12,343 nt of DNA from Lachnospiraceae bacterium (GCA_009774395.1 VSNQ01000136.1:1-12343); one strand, 5' to 3'. Positions 1 to 7,056 are shown, counted from the stretch's first letter. Notes: generated from the letters alone by a model not told the origin. Made by a program: numbers and translations.

Positions 1-59
1 CTATAATCTTACTTCTATAAATATATTACATATTTTTTACAGCTATATCAAGATATTTC

Positions 60-145
60 TTGAATTGTTTTAGAGATATGATAAAATACTATTATTGCAT
101 AGACAAAAAGGATAAAAAAGATTTTTCACAATCACCGAATATAAT
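60..145 (+). promoter_or_regulatory. Candidate promoters for the methyltransferase gene
   Basis: Two sigma-A-like candidates lie in the AT-rich leader. One is TTGAAT (60-65) with a 16-bp spacer and TAAAAT (82-87). The other is a perfect TATAAT (140-145) without a good -35. The second would give a leader of about 65 nt. Neither is decisive. Nothing else in 1-219 looks like a gene. Confidence 0.35.
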
Positions 146-219
146 ATGTACTATTTATACAGGATTTTTCCTTTGTCTGGGTTTACGCATAAAAATAAAT
201 TTTCAAGGAGAAAAAACTT

Positions 220-867
220 ATGATTACAACGACTCTAAATAACATTTCTTTCCAATTTCAAACCAATCCCACACTTTTTTCTCCTACTGCTGTTGATGCT
301 GGTACATTGGCAATGCTTTCCACTACTACTTTTCATTTAAACGATAAAGTTTTGGACTTAGGCTGCGGATATGGCGTCGTTGGCATTCTTGCAGGAAAGC
401 AAATCGGTGGACAAAACATTGTCATGTGTGATATCTCTGAAACTGCCATAGAATATGCTAAAATAAATGCCGTACACAATCAAGTTTCCAACCTCACAAT
501 TTTACAGAGTGATGGCTTTCAAAATATTTCTGCAAATGATTTCACCTTAATTCTCTCCAACCCGCCCTATCATACAGATTTTTCTGTAGCAAAACATTTT
601 ATCGAGGACAGTTTGAAACATCTAACTATCGGCGGGCGTCTAATCATGGTAACAAAGCGGCTTGACTGGTATAGAAATAAAATGAAAACCGTTTTTGGCG
701 GTGTCATCGTACATAAAATAAATGGCTACTATGTCTTTATCGCTGAAAAAAAGCAGCAGCCCCGAAAGCCCAAAAAACAAAATCAAAATACCCTATCCAA
801 AAAATTAAAGCGGAAATACCAAAAGAAAAGCTCCTCTAATTCTGCTTTGCAGTCTATAAATATATGA
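220..867 (+). CDS. Class I SAM-dependent methyltransferase, RsmC/YbxB type
   Basis: Probable RNA or protein N-methyltransferase of 215 aa, cytoplasmic. Residues 44-55 (VLDLGCGYGVVG) are the SAM-binding motif I, D71 is the acidic residue after strand 2, and SNPPYHTDF at 113-121 carries the NPPY motif typical of enzymes that methylate exocyclic or amide nitrogens. The arrangement resembles the single-domain RsmC-like proteins (YbxB of Bacillus) that target guanine N2 in rRNA, but the substrate cannot be read from sequence. AAGGAG at 205-210, nine bases before the ATG, fixes the start. The C-terminus is odd: residues 177-204 contain 13 Lys/Arg and look disordered, suggesting nucleic-acid binding. 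The gene stands alone and converges on rseP. A fold with SAM methyltransferase activity is secure; the rRNA target is inference from family resemblance. Confidence 0.85.
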   Translation: MITTTLNNISFQFQTNPTLFSPTAVDAGTLAMLSTTTFHLNDKVLDLGCGYGVVGILAGKQIGGQNIVMCDISETAIEYAKINAVHNQVSNLTILQSDGFQNISANDFTLILSNPPYHTDFSVAKHFIEDSLKHLTIGGRLIMVTKRLDWYRNKMKTVFGGVIVHKINGYYVFIAEKKQQPRKPKKQNQNTLSKKLKRKYQKKSSSNSALQSINI

Positions 868-896
868 ACTATAACAGAAATGAACATCACTATATC

Positions 897-1040
897 TAAG
901 GAACTGTCAATAGATAACACATCCATTTGACTTGTATCAATGTCCATCTGCGGCATCAGATAATCTTGACATAGCCCGTTCTTTGCAGCGGAACATTTAT
1001 ACAGTGTCATATTAACAAGTTATTTTTTGACAATTCCTAA
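897..1040. repeat. Long imperfect palindromic element A (MITE-like)
   Basis: The left end TAAGGAACTGTCAATAGATA (897-916) matches the reverse complement of the right end, TTAGGAATTGTCAAAAAATA (1040-1021), at 16 of 20 positions. Similarity continues inward, with a one-base offset, through TGAC, TGTAT, AATGT and CTGC, giving arms of about 55 bp and a loop near 952-984. It carries no transposase. Ends match element B (3611-3772), so the two appear to be one family. The TTGACA hexamers at 1028-1033 (+) and 910-905 (-) face outward but lack good -10 partners. It sits 29 bp after the methyltransferase stop and could also act as a transcript-end hairpin. Confidence 0.65.
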
Positions 1041-1070
1041 GAATCATTTTAACAAAGAAACTGCGCAGAT

Positions 1071-1168
1071 GGGGCTGTCGCATTAAGACAAACGGATACA
1101 AGATATTCTGACTCTGTGCTAAAATTTATACCATATCTAGTAGCATCAAAGCTTATTGCGACAGCCCC
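1071..1168. repeat. 98-bp element with 17-bp terminal inverted repeats (MITE C)
   Basis: GGGGCTGTCGCATTAAG at 1071-1087 is the inverted repeat of CTTATTGCGACAGCCCC at 1152-1168, with 16 of 17 matches. The 64-bp interior has no open frame. Short sharp GC-rich ends on an AT-rich core, with no gene inside, suggest a non-autonomous transposable element. Ends starting GGGGCTGT recall IS1182-type elements, from memory and unverified. I see no clear target duplication in the flanks. Neither arm is followed by a T-run, so it is not a normal intrinsic terminator. Confidence 0.6.
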
Positions 1169-1176
1169 AGTATATC

Positions 1177-1193
1177 ATTCAGAACATCTGAAT
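1177..1193. repeat. Small perfect hairpin downstream of rseP
   Basis: ATTCAGA, a three-base loop, then TCTGAAT forms a perfect 7-bp stem 32 bp beyond the rseP stop. It has no T-tract on either strand, so termination is doubtful. It could stabilise the 3' end of the operon mRNA. Confidence 0.3.
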
Positions 1194-1224
1194 TGTAACC
1201 AGACCTCCTCATACCTTTGCAGCT

Positions 1225-2313
1225 CTACGAAAATATTTTAACCAAATCATTGTAAAATACAAACACGGTCAGCACCATTAACGCCACGAATCCAATAAAG
1301 TGCACAACACCTTCTTTTTCCGGCGGTATTGGTTTGCCACGCACCACTTCGATCAATAAAAACAACAATCTTCCACCATCAAGTGCTGGTATCGGCAAAA
1401 GATTCATTACCCCCAAATTCACACTTAACAACACTGCAAAATTAATCATTGTCAGCACCACCGTAGGCAGTCCATACGGTTTCGCCACTTCAATAGTTTC
1501 ATCAATTGTTACTGCGATGCCGACAGGGCCGGAAAGGTCATTCGTCGACAATTTCCCCTGAAAAAGCATCAACAGGCTTTTCACTGTCGCGTTCAGCCAA
1601 TACCGCACTTCATAAGCACTGTATTTTATTAAAGATAACCCCTTACATTCCAAATGCTCCCCAATTGTAAAACCAATATAATAACGGTTATCCTCATCGC
1701 TAAACTTTGGCACAACTGTTGTCGTATTGCGCTTTCCATCACGTTTATATTCAATTTTAATGGTTTCTCCTCGGTTCAATGCTGAAAACAATGTTACTTC
1801 ATCCTGCAAATAAATCCGCTCACCATTCATTTTTGTAATAATATCACCTGCCTGCAATCCTGCCTCCGCAGCCGGATAGCCTTCTGTCAGCGCATTAATC
1901 TTTGGAATCGTTACGCCGGAAAATCCTACCACTATCAGCGAAAGCAAATATGCCAGCACAATATTAAAAAACGGCCCTGCAAATACCGTAGCAATTCTTG
2001 ACCAAACATTTGCGTCATTAAAGCTGCCCTCTTGTTTTTCGGATGGTTTCGCACTGTTTGTTTTGTCCTCTTCCTCATTGTCATTGGAATAGACACCATC
2101 TTCGCCCTCAAACATACAAGCGCCGCCAATCGGCAGCAGCCGCAGTACATACCTTGTTTCCCCTTTGGTAAATTTCAAAAGAACAGGCCCCATACCAATA
2201 GCAAATTCTAATACCCGAATACCATTTAATTTAGCAATTAAAAAATGCCCCAATTCATGCGAAATTACAACGATACTAAACACTAGTATAAATACAATCA
2301 TCGTCACCAGCAT
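1225..2313 (-). CDS. rseP: RIP metalloprotease RseP (site-2 protease)
   Basis: Membrane zinc protease of 362 aa that cleaves transmembrane substrates such as anti-sigma factors or signal-peptide remnants inside the membrane. The first helix carries HELGH (19-23: H19 and H23 ligands, E20 catalytic). A GPFFN element follows at 113-117, one PDZ domain lies around 135-205, and NLLPIPALDGG at 304-314 supplies the third ligand D312 in the last core helix. Residues 69-100, between helix 1 and the GPFFN helix, form an acidic, probably flexible insert. The start is the ATG 20 bp after the dxr stop; GGAGG at 2331-2327 serves it with a longish 13-nt spacer. It is the last gene of the minus-strand cluster. 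ispG, which often follows rseP, is absent here. The physiological substrate is unknown. Confidence 0.93.
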   Translation of the reverse strand: MLVTMIVFILVFSIVVISHELGHFLIAKLNGIRVLEFAIGMGPVLLKFTKGETRYVLRLLPIGGACMFEGEDGVYSNDNEEEDKTNSAKPSEKQEGSFNDANVWSRIATVFAGPFFNIVLAYLLSLIVVGFSGVTIPKINALTEGYPAAEAGLQAGDIITKMNGERIYLQDEVTLFSALNRGETIKIEYKRDGKRNTTTVVPKFSDEDNRYYIGFTIGEHLECKGLSLIKYSAYEVRYWLNATVKSLLMLFQGKLSTNDLSGPVGIAVTIDETIEVAKPYGLPTVVLTMINFAVLLSVNLGVMNLLPIPALDGGRLLFLLIEVVRGKPIPPEKEGVVHFIGFVALMVLTVFVFYNDLVKIFS

Positions 2314-2333
2314 TATCTATTTTCATCCTCCAT

Positions 2334-3476
2334 CTAAAATTTTGCCCGAATTAATTCATATGTTTCCTGTTCTGCTGCCAAAATTGCTTTAACCTCCGGA
2401 TTTTCAATGCGTTTATGCGCCTGCATACACATTTCAATAATCTCTGGTATTTGCAAAAAGCGAATTTTCCTTTGCAAAAACAGCCGAACAGCTTCCTCAT
2501 TCGCAGCATTAAACACAGTTGGCATACTGCCGCCCTCTCTTGCTGCACGCAGCGCCAATTTCAGTCCCGTAAAAGTTTCGATATCAGGTCTCTCAAAAGT
2601 AATACTGCCCAATTCATAAAAATCTACACGCTTTCCCGCCATTGGCCGCCTGTTGGGATAAAATAATGCATACTGAATCGGAAGCTTCATATCTGGCATA
2701 CCAAGCTGCGCAATAATACCACCGTCCACATACTCCACCATTGAGTGTATAATACTTTGCGGATGCACAACTACTTGAATCTGATCGAAATCAACATGAA
2801 ACAGCCATTTTGCTTCCATTACTTCCAAGCCTTTATTGACAAGCGTCGCGGAATCAATTGTAATTTTATTTCCCATTGCCCAATTGGGATGCTTTAAAGC
2901 GTCCTCTAACTGTACGTTTTCCAAATCTGCTTTTGTTTTTCCCCGAAAAGGTCCACCGGATGCCGTAATCAGTAATTTGCTGACTTGCGCTCTGTTTTCT
3001 CCCTGCATAGACTGAAAAATCGCACTGTGTTCGCTATCCACAGGCAAAATGGAAACGCCTTTCTGCGCCGCAAGCGGCATAATAATATGTCCCGCTGTTA
3101 CAAGTGTTTCCTTATTGGCAAGTGCAATATCCTTTCCTTTGCAAATCGCCGCAATTGTCGGCTGAATCCCAATCATTCCCACAATCGCTGTAATCAAAAC
3201 CTCCGACTCTTCCATCTCAGCAATTTGGATTAGCCCCTCCATACCTGATACAATCTCAACTTCCATATCCGCAAGTCTTAATTTTAACTCTTTACAGAAC
3301 TTTTCACTCTGCAAAGACACAAGTCTTGGACGAAACTCCCGCACCTGTTTTTCCAACAATTCCACATTACTTCCTGCCGCAAGACCAACCACCTCTAAAT
3401 CCGTATTTTCTCTGACAATTTCCAACGTCTGTGTTCCAATCGAACCCGTTGAACCAAGTATTGCTATCTTTTTCAC
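2334..3476 (-). CDS. dxr: 1-deoxy-D-xylulose 5-phosphate reductoisomerase
   Basis: Cytosolic enzyme converting DXP to 2-C-methyl-D-erythritol 4-phosphate with NADPH, the committed step of the MEP isoprenoid pathway that feeds UppS in the same cluster. With the chosen start it is 380 aa, normal for the family. GSTGSIG at 8-14 is the NADPH loop, VDSEHSAIFQ near 146-155 holds the metal-binding Asp and Glu, SGGPF near 173-177 belongs to the substrate-binding region, and NKGLEVMEA near 214-222 supplies the other metal-site Glu. I chose the GTG at 3476 because it gives the family N-terminus (MKKIAILGSTGSIG) and has AAAGGA nine bases upstream. An in-frame GTG at 3500 would add eight residues but has no ribosome binding site. 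It is followed 20 bp later by rseP and preceded by a 526-bp gap rich in repeats. Confidence 0.95.
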   Translation of the reverse strand: MKKIAILGSTGSIGTQTLEIVRENTDLEVVGLAAGSNVELLEKQVREFRPRLVSLQSEKFCKELKLRLADMEVEIVSGMEGLIQIAEMEESEVLITAIVGMIGIQPTIAAICKGKDIALANKETLVTAGHIIMPLAAQKGVSILPVDSEHSAIFQSMQGENRAQVSKLLITASGGPFRGKTKADLENVQLEDALKHPNWAMGNKITIDSATLVNKGLEVMEAKWLFHVDFDQIQVVVHPQSIIHSMVEYVDGGIIAQLGMPDMKLPIQYALFYPNRRPMAGKRVDFYELGSITFERPDIETFTGLKLALRAAREGGSMPTVFNAANEEAVRLFLQRKIRFLQIPEIIEMCMQAHKRIENPEVKAILAAEQETYELIRAKF

Positions 3477-3519
3477 CCAATTACTTCCTTTCACTATCAC
3501 ATATACTTACAAGCAATAA

Positions 3520-3528
3520 ATTTTACCA
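3520..3528 (-). promoter_or_regulatory. Weak candidate extended -10 upstream of dxr
   Basis: TGGTAAAAT on the minus strand fits an extended -10 (TGn plus TAAAAT), about 45 nt before the dxr start. No convincing -35 lies 16-18 bp upstream. It would let dxr-rseP be transcribed despite the palindrome between cdsA and dxr. Confidence 0.25.
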
Positions 3529-3610
3529 TAACAAACAAAATATTTTCGCTCGCAAGTCAGCGTTATTGGCAAATTTAAGTGCTCGTTAGTATAAATTGTA
3601 ACTTCACACT

Positions 3611-3772
3611 TTAGGAACTGTAGAAAAATAAGTGACACATCTTGCTTGTCTATTTCTCCAATTTTGCAGGAGAAAAAGCCTCGCCGTAGCCCGCTACGCC
3701 TACGTTTTTTCTCCTACAATCTTGAAGAAATATCCTGCGCAATCGGAGCACTTATTTTCCTACAATTCCTTA
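3611..3772. repeat. 162-bp symmetric palindromic element B (MITE-like)
   Basis: The sequence is symmetric about 3691/3692 without net insertions: by hand count 56 of 81 positions pair. The outer 22 bp (TTAGGAACTGTAGAAAAATA and its mate ending at 3772) pair at 19 of 22, the middle 20 bp are diverged, and the inner 40 bp pair well, ending in CGTAGC-CC-GCTACG at the centre. Ends match element A (897-1040): both begin TNAGGAA(C/T)TGT. No transposase is encoded. It lies between cdsA and dxr, in the same transcription direction, so it would form a very long hairpin in any cdsA-dxr read-through mRNA. Confidence 0.7.
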
Positions 3773-3845
3773 ATAAATGTATCGCTCCGAAAATTTCAAT
3801 GCAACCCCCGTCTATTTAATATATTTCTCAACGCCTTGTCCTATT

Positions 3846-3949
3846 TCCAAAATTTCACTTTTCTATACTCACGCATCAAAGTATTTATACCACGCAATGA
3901 CCGGCACCTCGCATTTTCAAAATTCTACTTTTCTATATTCACACATCAA
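3846..3949. repeat. Pair of 34-bp direct repeats offset by 70 bp
   Basis: Positions 3846-3879 and 3916-3949 agree at 29 of 34 bases (shared core ACTTTTCTATA). The 36 bp between them are not clearly repeated after the second copy. With only two copies, it is not CRISPR. The rest of the 3477-4002 gap holds element B, a small AAGCTA/TAGCTT hairpin (3976-3992) just after the cdsA stop, and no supportable gene. Confidence 0.5.
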
Positions 3950-4002
3950 GCCATAAAAATCACTTCATAGGGGTAAAGCTACATCATAGCTTGATATATT
4001 AT

Positions 4003-4893
4003 CTATAGAAACAGCACAATCAGCAAATAAATAATTGGCGCCGTAAAAATCACGCTGTCAAAACGATCCATAATGCCGCCATGTCCTGGTATCAGCTTTC
4101 CGTAATCTTTTATATTATGATTTCTTTTAATTGCAGATGCTGCCAAATCCCCCACCTGCGAAATCACTGAGCCAACACCACCAATAAATGCCAAAATTCC
4201 GCCCATATACTGCACACCAAACACCGAATTTAAAAAGCTTCCATAGACTGCTCCAATTAGCACTGCTCCTACAATCCCACCAACAGAACCCTCAATAGAC
4301 TTCTTAGGACTAAGCACTGGCGCAAGTTTATGCTTGCCTAGCATCACTCCCACCAAATACGCAAAGGTATCCGATACCCATGAACTAATAAAAATCACCC
4401 ATACAAGATAAATTCCACCCTCATATTGTCGTGCCAAATAGACAAACGAAAGAGTCACAGGCGCATAAATCAGCGAAAAATAAACCGCCATTACTTGATC
4501 TGCTGTATAATTTGGATATGCAAACACATAGACTGACATTAAAAATATCAAAGGAAGAAATATCGCAATAATCCAGACAACGCTAAAATCCGCTTCCTGC
4601 CAAAACAAGAAAAACTGCGATAACATTCCTTCATCTTTTGCCATAAACAGCACACTATAATAGACGGTCGTCGCCACAATTCCCGCCGCTTCCATCGAAT
4701 TTATTTTCTTTTCTTCCGTTTTGCGCACACCGCAAGCTTTCGTCAATTCCAGAAACCCCACAATAGACACCAGATAAAGCACGATTGCCAGCACAATTCC
4801 TCCCGATAATAGAGAAACAAGTGTTATGATTACAAGCACAATCGCACTCAACACTCTCTCCCTGCTTATTTTTCCAAGAATATTGGAAGCCAT
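4003..4893 (-). CDS. cdsA: Phosphatidate cytidylyltransferase
   Basis: Integral membrane enzyme making CDP-diacylglycerol from phosphatidic acid and CTP, the branch point for phosphatidylglycerol and cardiolipin synthesis. It is 296 aa with about eight hydrophobic segments. The C-terminal family signature is complete: starting SAIKR near residue 253, then KD, then PGHGG and ending in DRFD near 276-279; SPKKSIEGSVGG near 195-206 is also typical. I place the start at the ATG at 4893, with GGGG at 4906-4903 and a nine-base spacer. A TTG at 4917 would overlap uppS by seven bases and is less likely. It lies 17 bp after uppS, so the two are probably co-transcribed and coupled. A 526-bp repeat-rich gap separates it from dxr. 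Confidence 0.95.
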   Translation of the reverse strand: MASNILGKISRERVLSAIVLVIITLVSLLSGGIVLAIVLYLVSIVGFLELTKACGVRKTEEKKINSMEAAGIVATTVYYSVLFMAKDEGMLSQFFLFWQEADFSVVWIIAIFLPLIFLMSVYVFAYPNYTADQVMAVYFSLIYAPVTLSFVYLARQYEGGIYLVWVIFISSWVSDTFAYLVGVMLGKHKLAPVLSPKKSIEGSVGGIVGAVLIGAVYGSFLNSVFGVQYMGGILAFIGGVGSVISQVGDLAASAIKRNHNIKDYGKLIPGHGGIMDRFDSVIFTAPIIYLLIVLFL

Positions 4894-4910
4894 ACCTCCA
4901 TACCCCTTTC

Positions 4911-5633
4911 CTAACAATTCACAGATTTCACACCGCCAAAACGCCGATCTCTGTTCTGATACGCTTCCACTGCCTTTGCCAACTCCTCTTTATTGAAATC
5001 CGGCCAAAGTACAGGCGTAATATAAAATTCCGTATAGGCAAGCTGCCACAACATATAGTTAGAAAGCCGCAGTTCCCCTGAAGTACGAATTAGCAAATCC
5101 GGATCGGGAAGCCCTATGGTATCAAGGTTTGCAGCTATACACTCCTCTGTAATCTCCTCTGGCGCAATCAAACCCTCTGCCACTTGTTTTGCAAGCTTTC
5201 TAACTGCCCTTGTAATTTCATCACGGCTGCCATAATTAATCGCAATCTGAAAGTGTAAGCCTGTGTTTTCCTTTGTTGCCTCCTCCAATGCTGCTATTTT
5301 TTGCTGAATATCATTATCCAACTTCGTTTTATCCCCTAACACTCTAACACACATATTATTTTTCTGCGCTCTTTTCAAACAGTTTTTCATATAACTGCGC
5401 AGCAGATTCATCAATGTATCGACTTCCTCCTGTGGACGTGCCCAGTTCTCTGTAGAAAACGCATATATTGTCAGGTATTGGATACCCATATTGTATGCAA
5501 TTTCACAAATATCCTCCACCGTTTTTGCCCCTTGCACATGACCAGCCGTTCGCGGCAATCCCTTTGCCTTTGCCCAACGCCCATTGCCGTCTAAAATAAT
5601 CGCCACATGATTTGGCACACTTTTATTCTCCAT
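4911..5633 (-). CDS. uppS: Undecaprenyl diphosphate synthase (cis-prenyltransferase)
   Basis: Soluble, membrane-associated enzyme that extends farnesyl diphosphate with eight isopentenyl units in cis to make the C55 carrier lipid for peptidoglycan and other wall polymers. VAIILDGNGRWAK at the N-terminus holds the catalytic Asp of the conserved DGNGRWA block, YAFSTENW follows, and the second signature DLLIRTSGE...LSNYMLWQ is near the C-terminus with a WPDF element after it. It is 240 aa from the ATG at 5633, which has GGAG with a five-base spacer. An upstream ATG at 5645 would add MGAK but has a poor binding site. An intrinsic terminator separates it from frr upstream; cdsA follows after 17 bp. 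No convincing promoter lies in the short gap. Confidence 0.95.
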   Translation of the reverse strand: MENKSVPNHVAIILDGNGRWAKAKGLPRTAGHVQGAKTVEDICEIAYNMGIQYLTIYAFSTENWARPQEEVDTLMNLLRSYMKNCLKRAQKNNMCVRVLGDKTKLDNDIQQKIAALEEATKENTGLHFQIAINYGSRDEITRAVRKLAKQVAEGLIAPEEITEECIAANLDTIGLPDPDLLIRTSGELRLSNYMLWQLAYTEFYITPVLWPDFNKEELAKAVEAYQNRDRRFGGVKSVNC

Positions 5634-5684
5634 TTTTGCTCCCATCTGCCTATTTAAAAAGGCAATCTCTTCTAATGATAATCC

Positions 5685-5713
5685 AAAAAGAGGGCACTTT
5701 TACCATGCCCCCT
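5685..5713 (-). terminator. Intrinsic terminator between frr and uppS
   Basis: Read on the minus strand, AGGGGGCA (5713-5706) pairs with TGCCCTCT (5696-5689), an 8-bp stem with one G-U pair and a 9-base loop, followed by TTTTT (5689-5685). It lies 26 bp past the frr stop and 52 bp before uppS. It should end or attenuate the pyrH-frr transcript. Confidence 0.75.
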
Positions 5714-5738
5714 GATATATTTCGTTATGCGAGCAGAA

Positions 5739-6290
5739 TTACACAGTCAAAATTTCCTTTGACTTCTCCTCAATTGCTTTGTCAACATCTTTCATAAAAC
5801 GGTCTGTAAGCTTTTGTACAGCATCTTCTAAATCTTTGATCTCATCTTCTGAAACTTCTGTTTTCGCAAGTTTTTTAAAGGAATCATTTGCATCACGCCG
5901 AATATTACGAATTGCGACCTTGCTTTCCTCGCCTTTCTTCTTAACCTCTTTTACAAGCTCTTTTCTACGCTCTTCTGTAAGTTCCGGAAAAACCAGACGG
6001 ATTACTGCGCCATCATTGCTTGGTGTAATACCTACATCTGATGCCATAATTGCTTTCTCAATCTCTTTAATTAGACTCTTTTCCCAAGGTGCAATCTGAA
6101 GCATTCTCGCCTCTGGAACTGTAATATTCCCCACCTGCTGGAGTGGTGTCGGTGTTCCATAATAGTCTACCCTGATTTTGTCCAAAACATGCGGATTTGC
6201 ACGTCCTGCACGTATCGTTTGAAAATCTGATAAAAGAAACTCAAACGCTTTCTGCATTTTGTCCTCATATGCTTTTACTCTTGCATCCAT
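5739..6290 (-). CDS. frr: Ribosome recycling factor
   Basis: Cytosolic factor that, with EF-G, splits the post-termination ribosome so subunits can be reused. The 183-aa length is near the family norm of 185. The N-terminal three-helix element carries SDFQTIRAGRANPHVLDKI at about 21-39, and GTPTPLQQVGNITVPEARML begins domain 2 at about 45. PWEKSLIKEIEKAI, NDGAVIRLVFPELTEERR and a C-terminal charged helix follow as expected. The start is unambiguous: AGGAGG seven bases before the ATG at 6290. It follows pyrH by 70 bp, the conserved pairing, and is followed by a terminator. Confidence 0.97.
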   Translation of the reverse strand: MDARVKAYEDKMQKAFEFLLSDFQTIRAGRANPHVLDKIRVDYYGTPTPLQQVGNITVPEARMLQIAPWEKSLIKEIEKAIMASDVGITPSNDGAVIRLVFPELTEERRKELVKEVKKKGEESKVAIRNIRRDANDSFKKLAKTEVSEDEIKDLEDAVQKLTDRFMKDVDKAIEEKSKEILTV

Positions 6291-6360
6291 TTTTTTTCCT
6301 CCTGTTTTCGCTGCAAAAACTCAGTACTGTTCATCCTGCCAAACTGCACTAAAACTCTAC

Positions 6361-7056
6361 TTACACAGTAATAACTGTACCATTTGAATGACCCTTTACG
6401 GTATTAATAATACTATTTTCTTCATTTAATCCAAATATTGTCATAGGCATCTTGTTTTCCATACAAAGCACTGCTGCCGCTAAATCCATAATGCCAAGCT
6501 GTTTATCCACAACCTCTTTTATCGGAATTGTATCATATTTTTTTGCATCTTTATTCAGCTTCGGATCGGAATCATAAACACCATCAATCGCACGTGCTGA
6601 CAAAATCATATCCGCCTCAATTTCAATGGCACGAAGCACCGTTCCCATATCCGTTGAAAAATATGGATGTCCGATTCCACCTGCAAAAAATACCACCTTA
6701 CCAGCATTAAGCGCTGTTAATGCCTTATCCTTAGAGAAAAGTTCCGTAAAAGCAGCACATTGAAACGGGGTGAAAACTTCTGTTCCCATCCCAATTGATC
6801 GGAAAATCTCAGAAACATAAATACAGTTCATCACCGTAGCCAGCATCCCTATCTGATCCGCTTTCGTACGGTCAATCGTTTTGCTTGTTCTGCCGCGCCA
6901 AAAATTACCACCGCCAATAAGAACTCCGACCTGTACACCACTGTCAACAATTTCTTTTACCTGTCTTGCAACTGCTGTTACTGTTGGCTCATCAAAGCCC
7001 ATTTTCTTATCTCCTGCAAGTGCCTCACCGCTTAATTTTAGCAATATTCTTTTCAT
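6361..7056 (-). CDS. pyrH: Uridylate kinase (UMP kinase)
   Basis: Hexameric bacterial UMP kinase of the amino-acid-kinase fold, phosphorylating UMP to UDP with ATP. It is 231 aa. KLSGEAL at 7-13 and the GGGNFWRG loop at 48-55 bind nucleotide phosphates, DRTKADQIGMLATVMN at 62-77 is the family core, and AIDGVYDSDP is at 156-165. The loop usually written GTGNPxF(S/T)TD reads GIGHPYFSTD here (127-136). The ATG at 7056 gives the family N-terminus MKRILLKLSGEA; AAAGGA lies 12 bases upstream. In-frame upstream codons to 7170 would add 38 residues without family support. rpsB and tsf do not precede it; a bactofilin gene does, 200 bp away. I found no convincing promoter in that AT-rich gap. Confidence 0.96.
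   Translation of the reverse strand: MKRILLKLSGEALAGDKKMGFDEPTVTAVARQVKEIVDSGVQVGVLIGGGNFWRGRTSKTIDRTKADQIGMLATVMNCIYVSEIFRSIGMGTEVFTPFQCAAFTELFSKDKALTALNAGKVVFFAGGIGHPYFSTDMGTVLRAIEIEADMILSARAIDGVYDSDPKLNKDAKKYDTIPIKEVVDKQLGIMDLAAAVLCMENKMPMTIFGLNEENSIINTVKGHSNGTVITV

Noticed and set aside
60..242. 60-codon frame upstream of the methyltransferase
   Set aside because: It starts with TTG, has no binding site, overlaps the methyltransferase start and shows only AT-rich composition.
783..1010. 75-codon minus-strand frame starting inside element A
   Set aside because: It has no ribosome binding site, overlaps the methyltransferase 3' end, and mostly translates palindrome sequence. It could only be rescued by conserved homologues.
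1071..1168. Terminator for rseP
   Set aside because: The stem has a 64-bp loop and neither strand has a T-run after it.
3846..3949. CRISPR-like repeat pair
   Set aside because: Only two diverged copies exist, with no spacer series and no cas genes.
3632..3970. 112-codon plus-strand frame in the cdsA-dxr gap
   Set aside because: It covers the palindrome and the direct repeats, runs against the operon, lacks a ribosome binding site and resembles no family.
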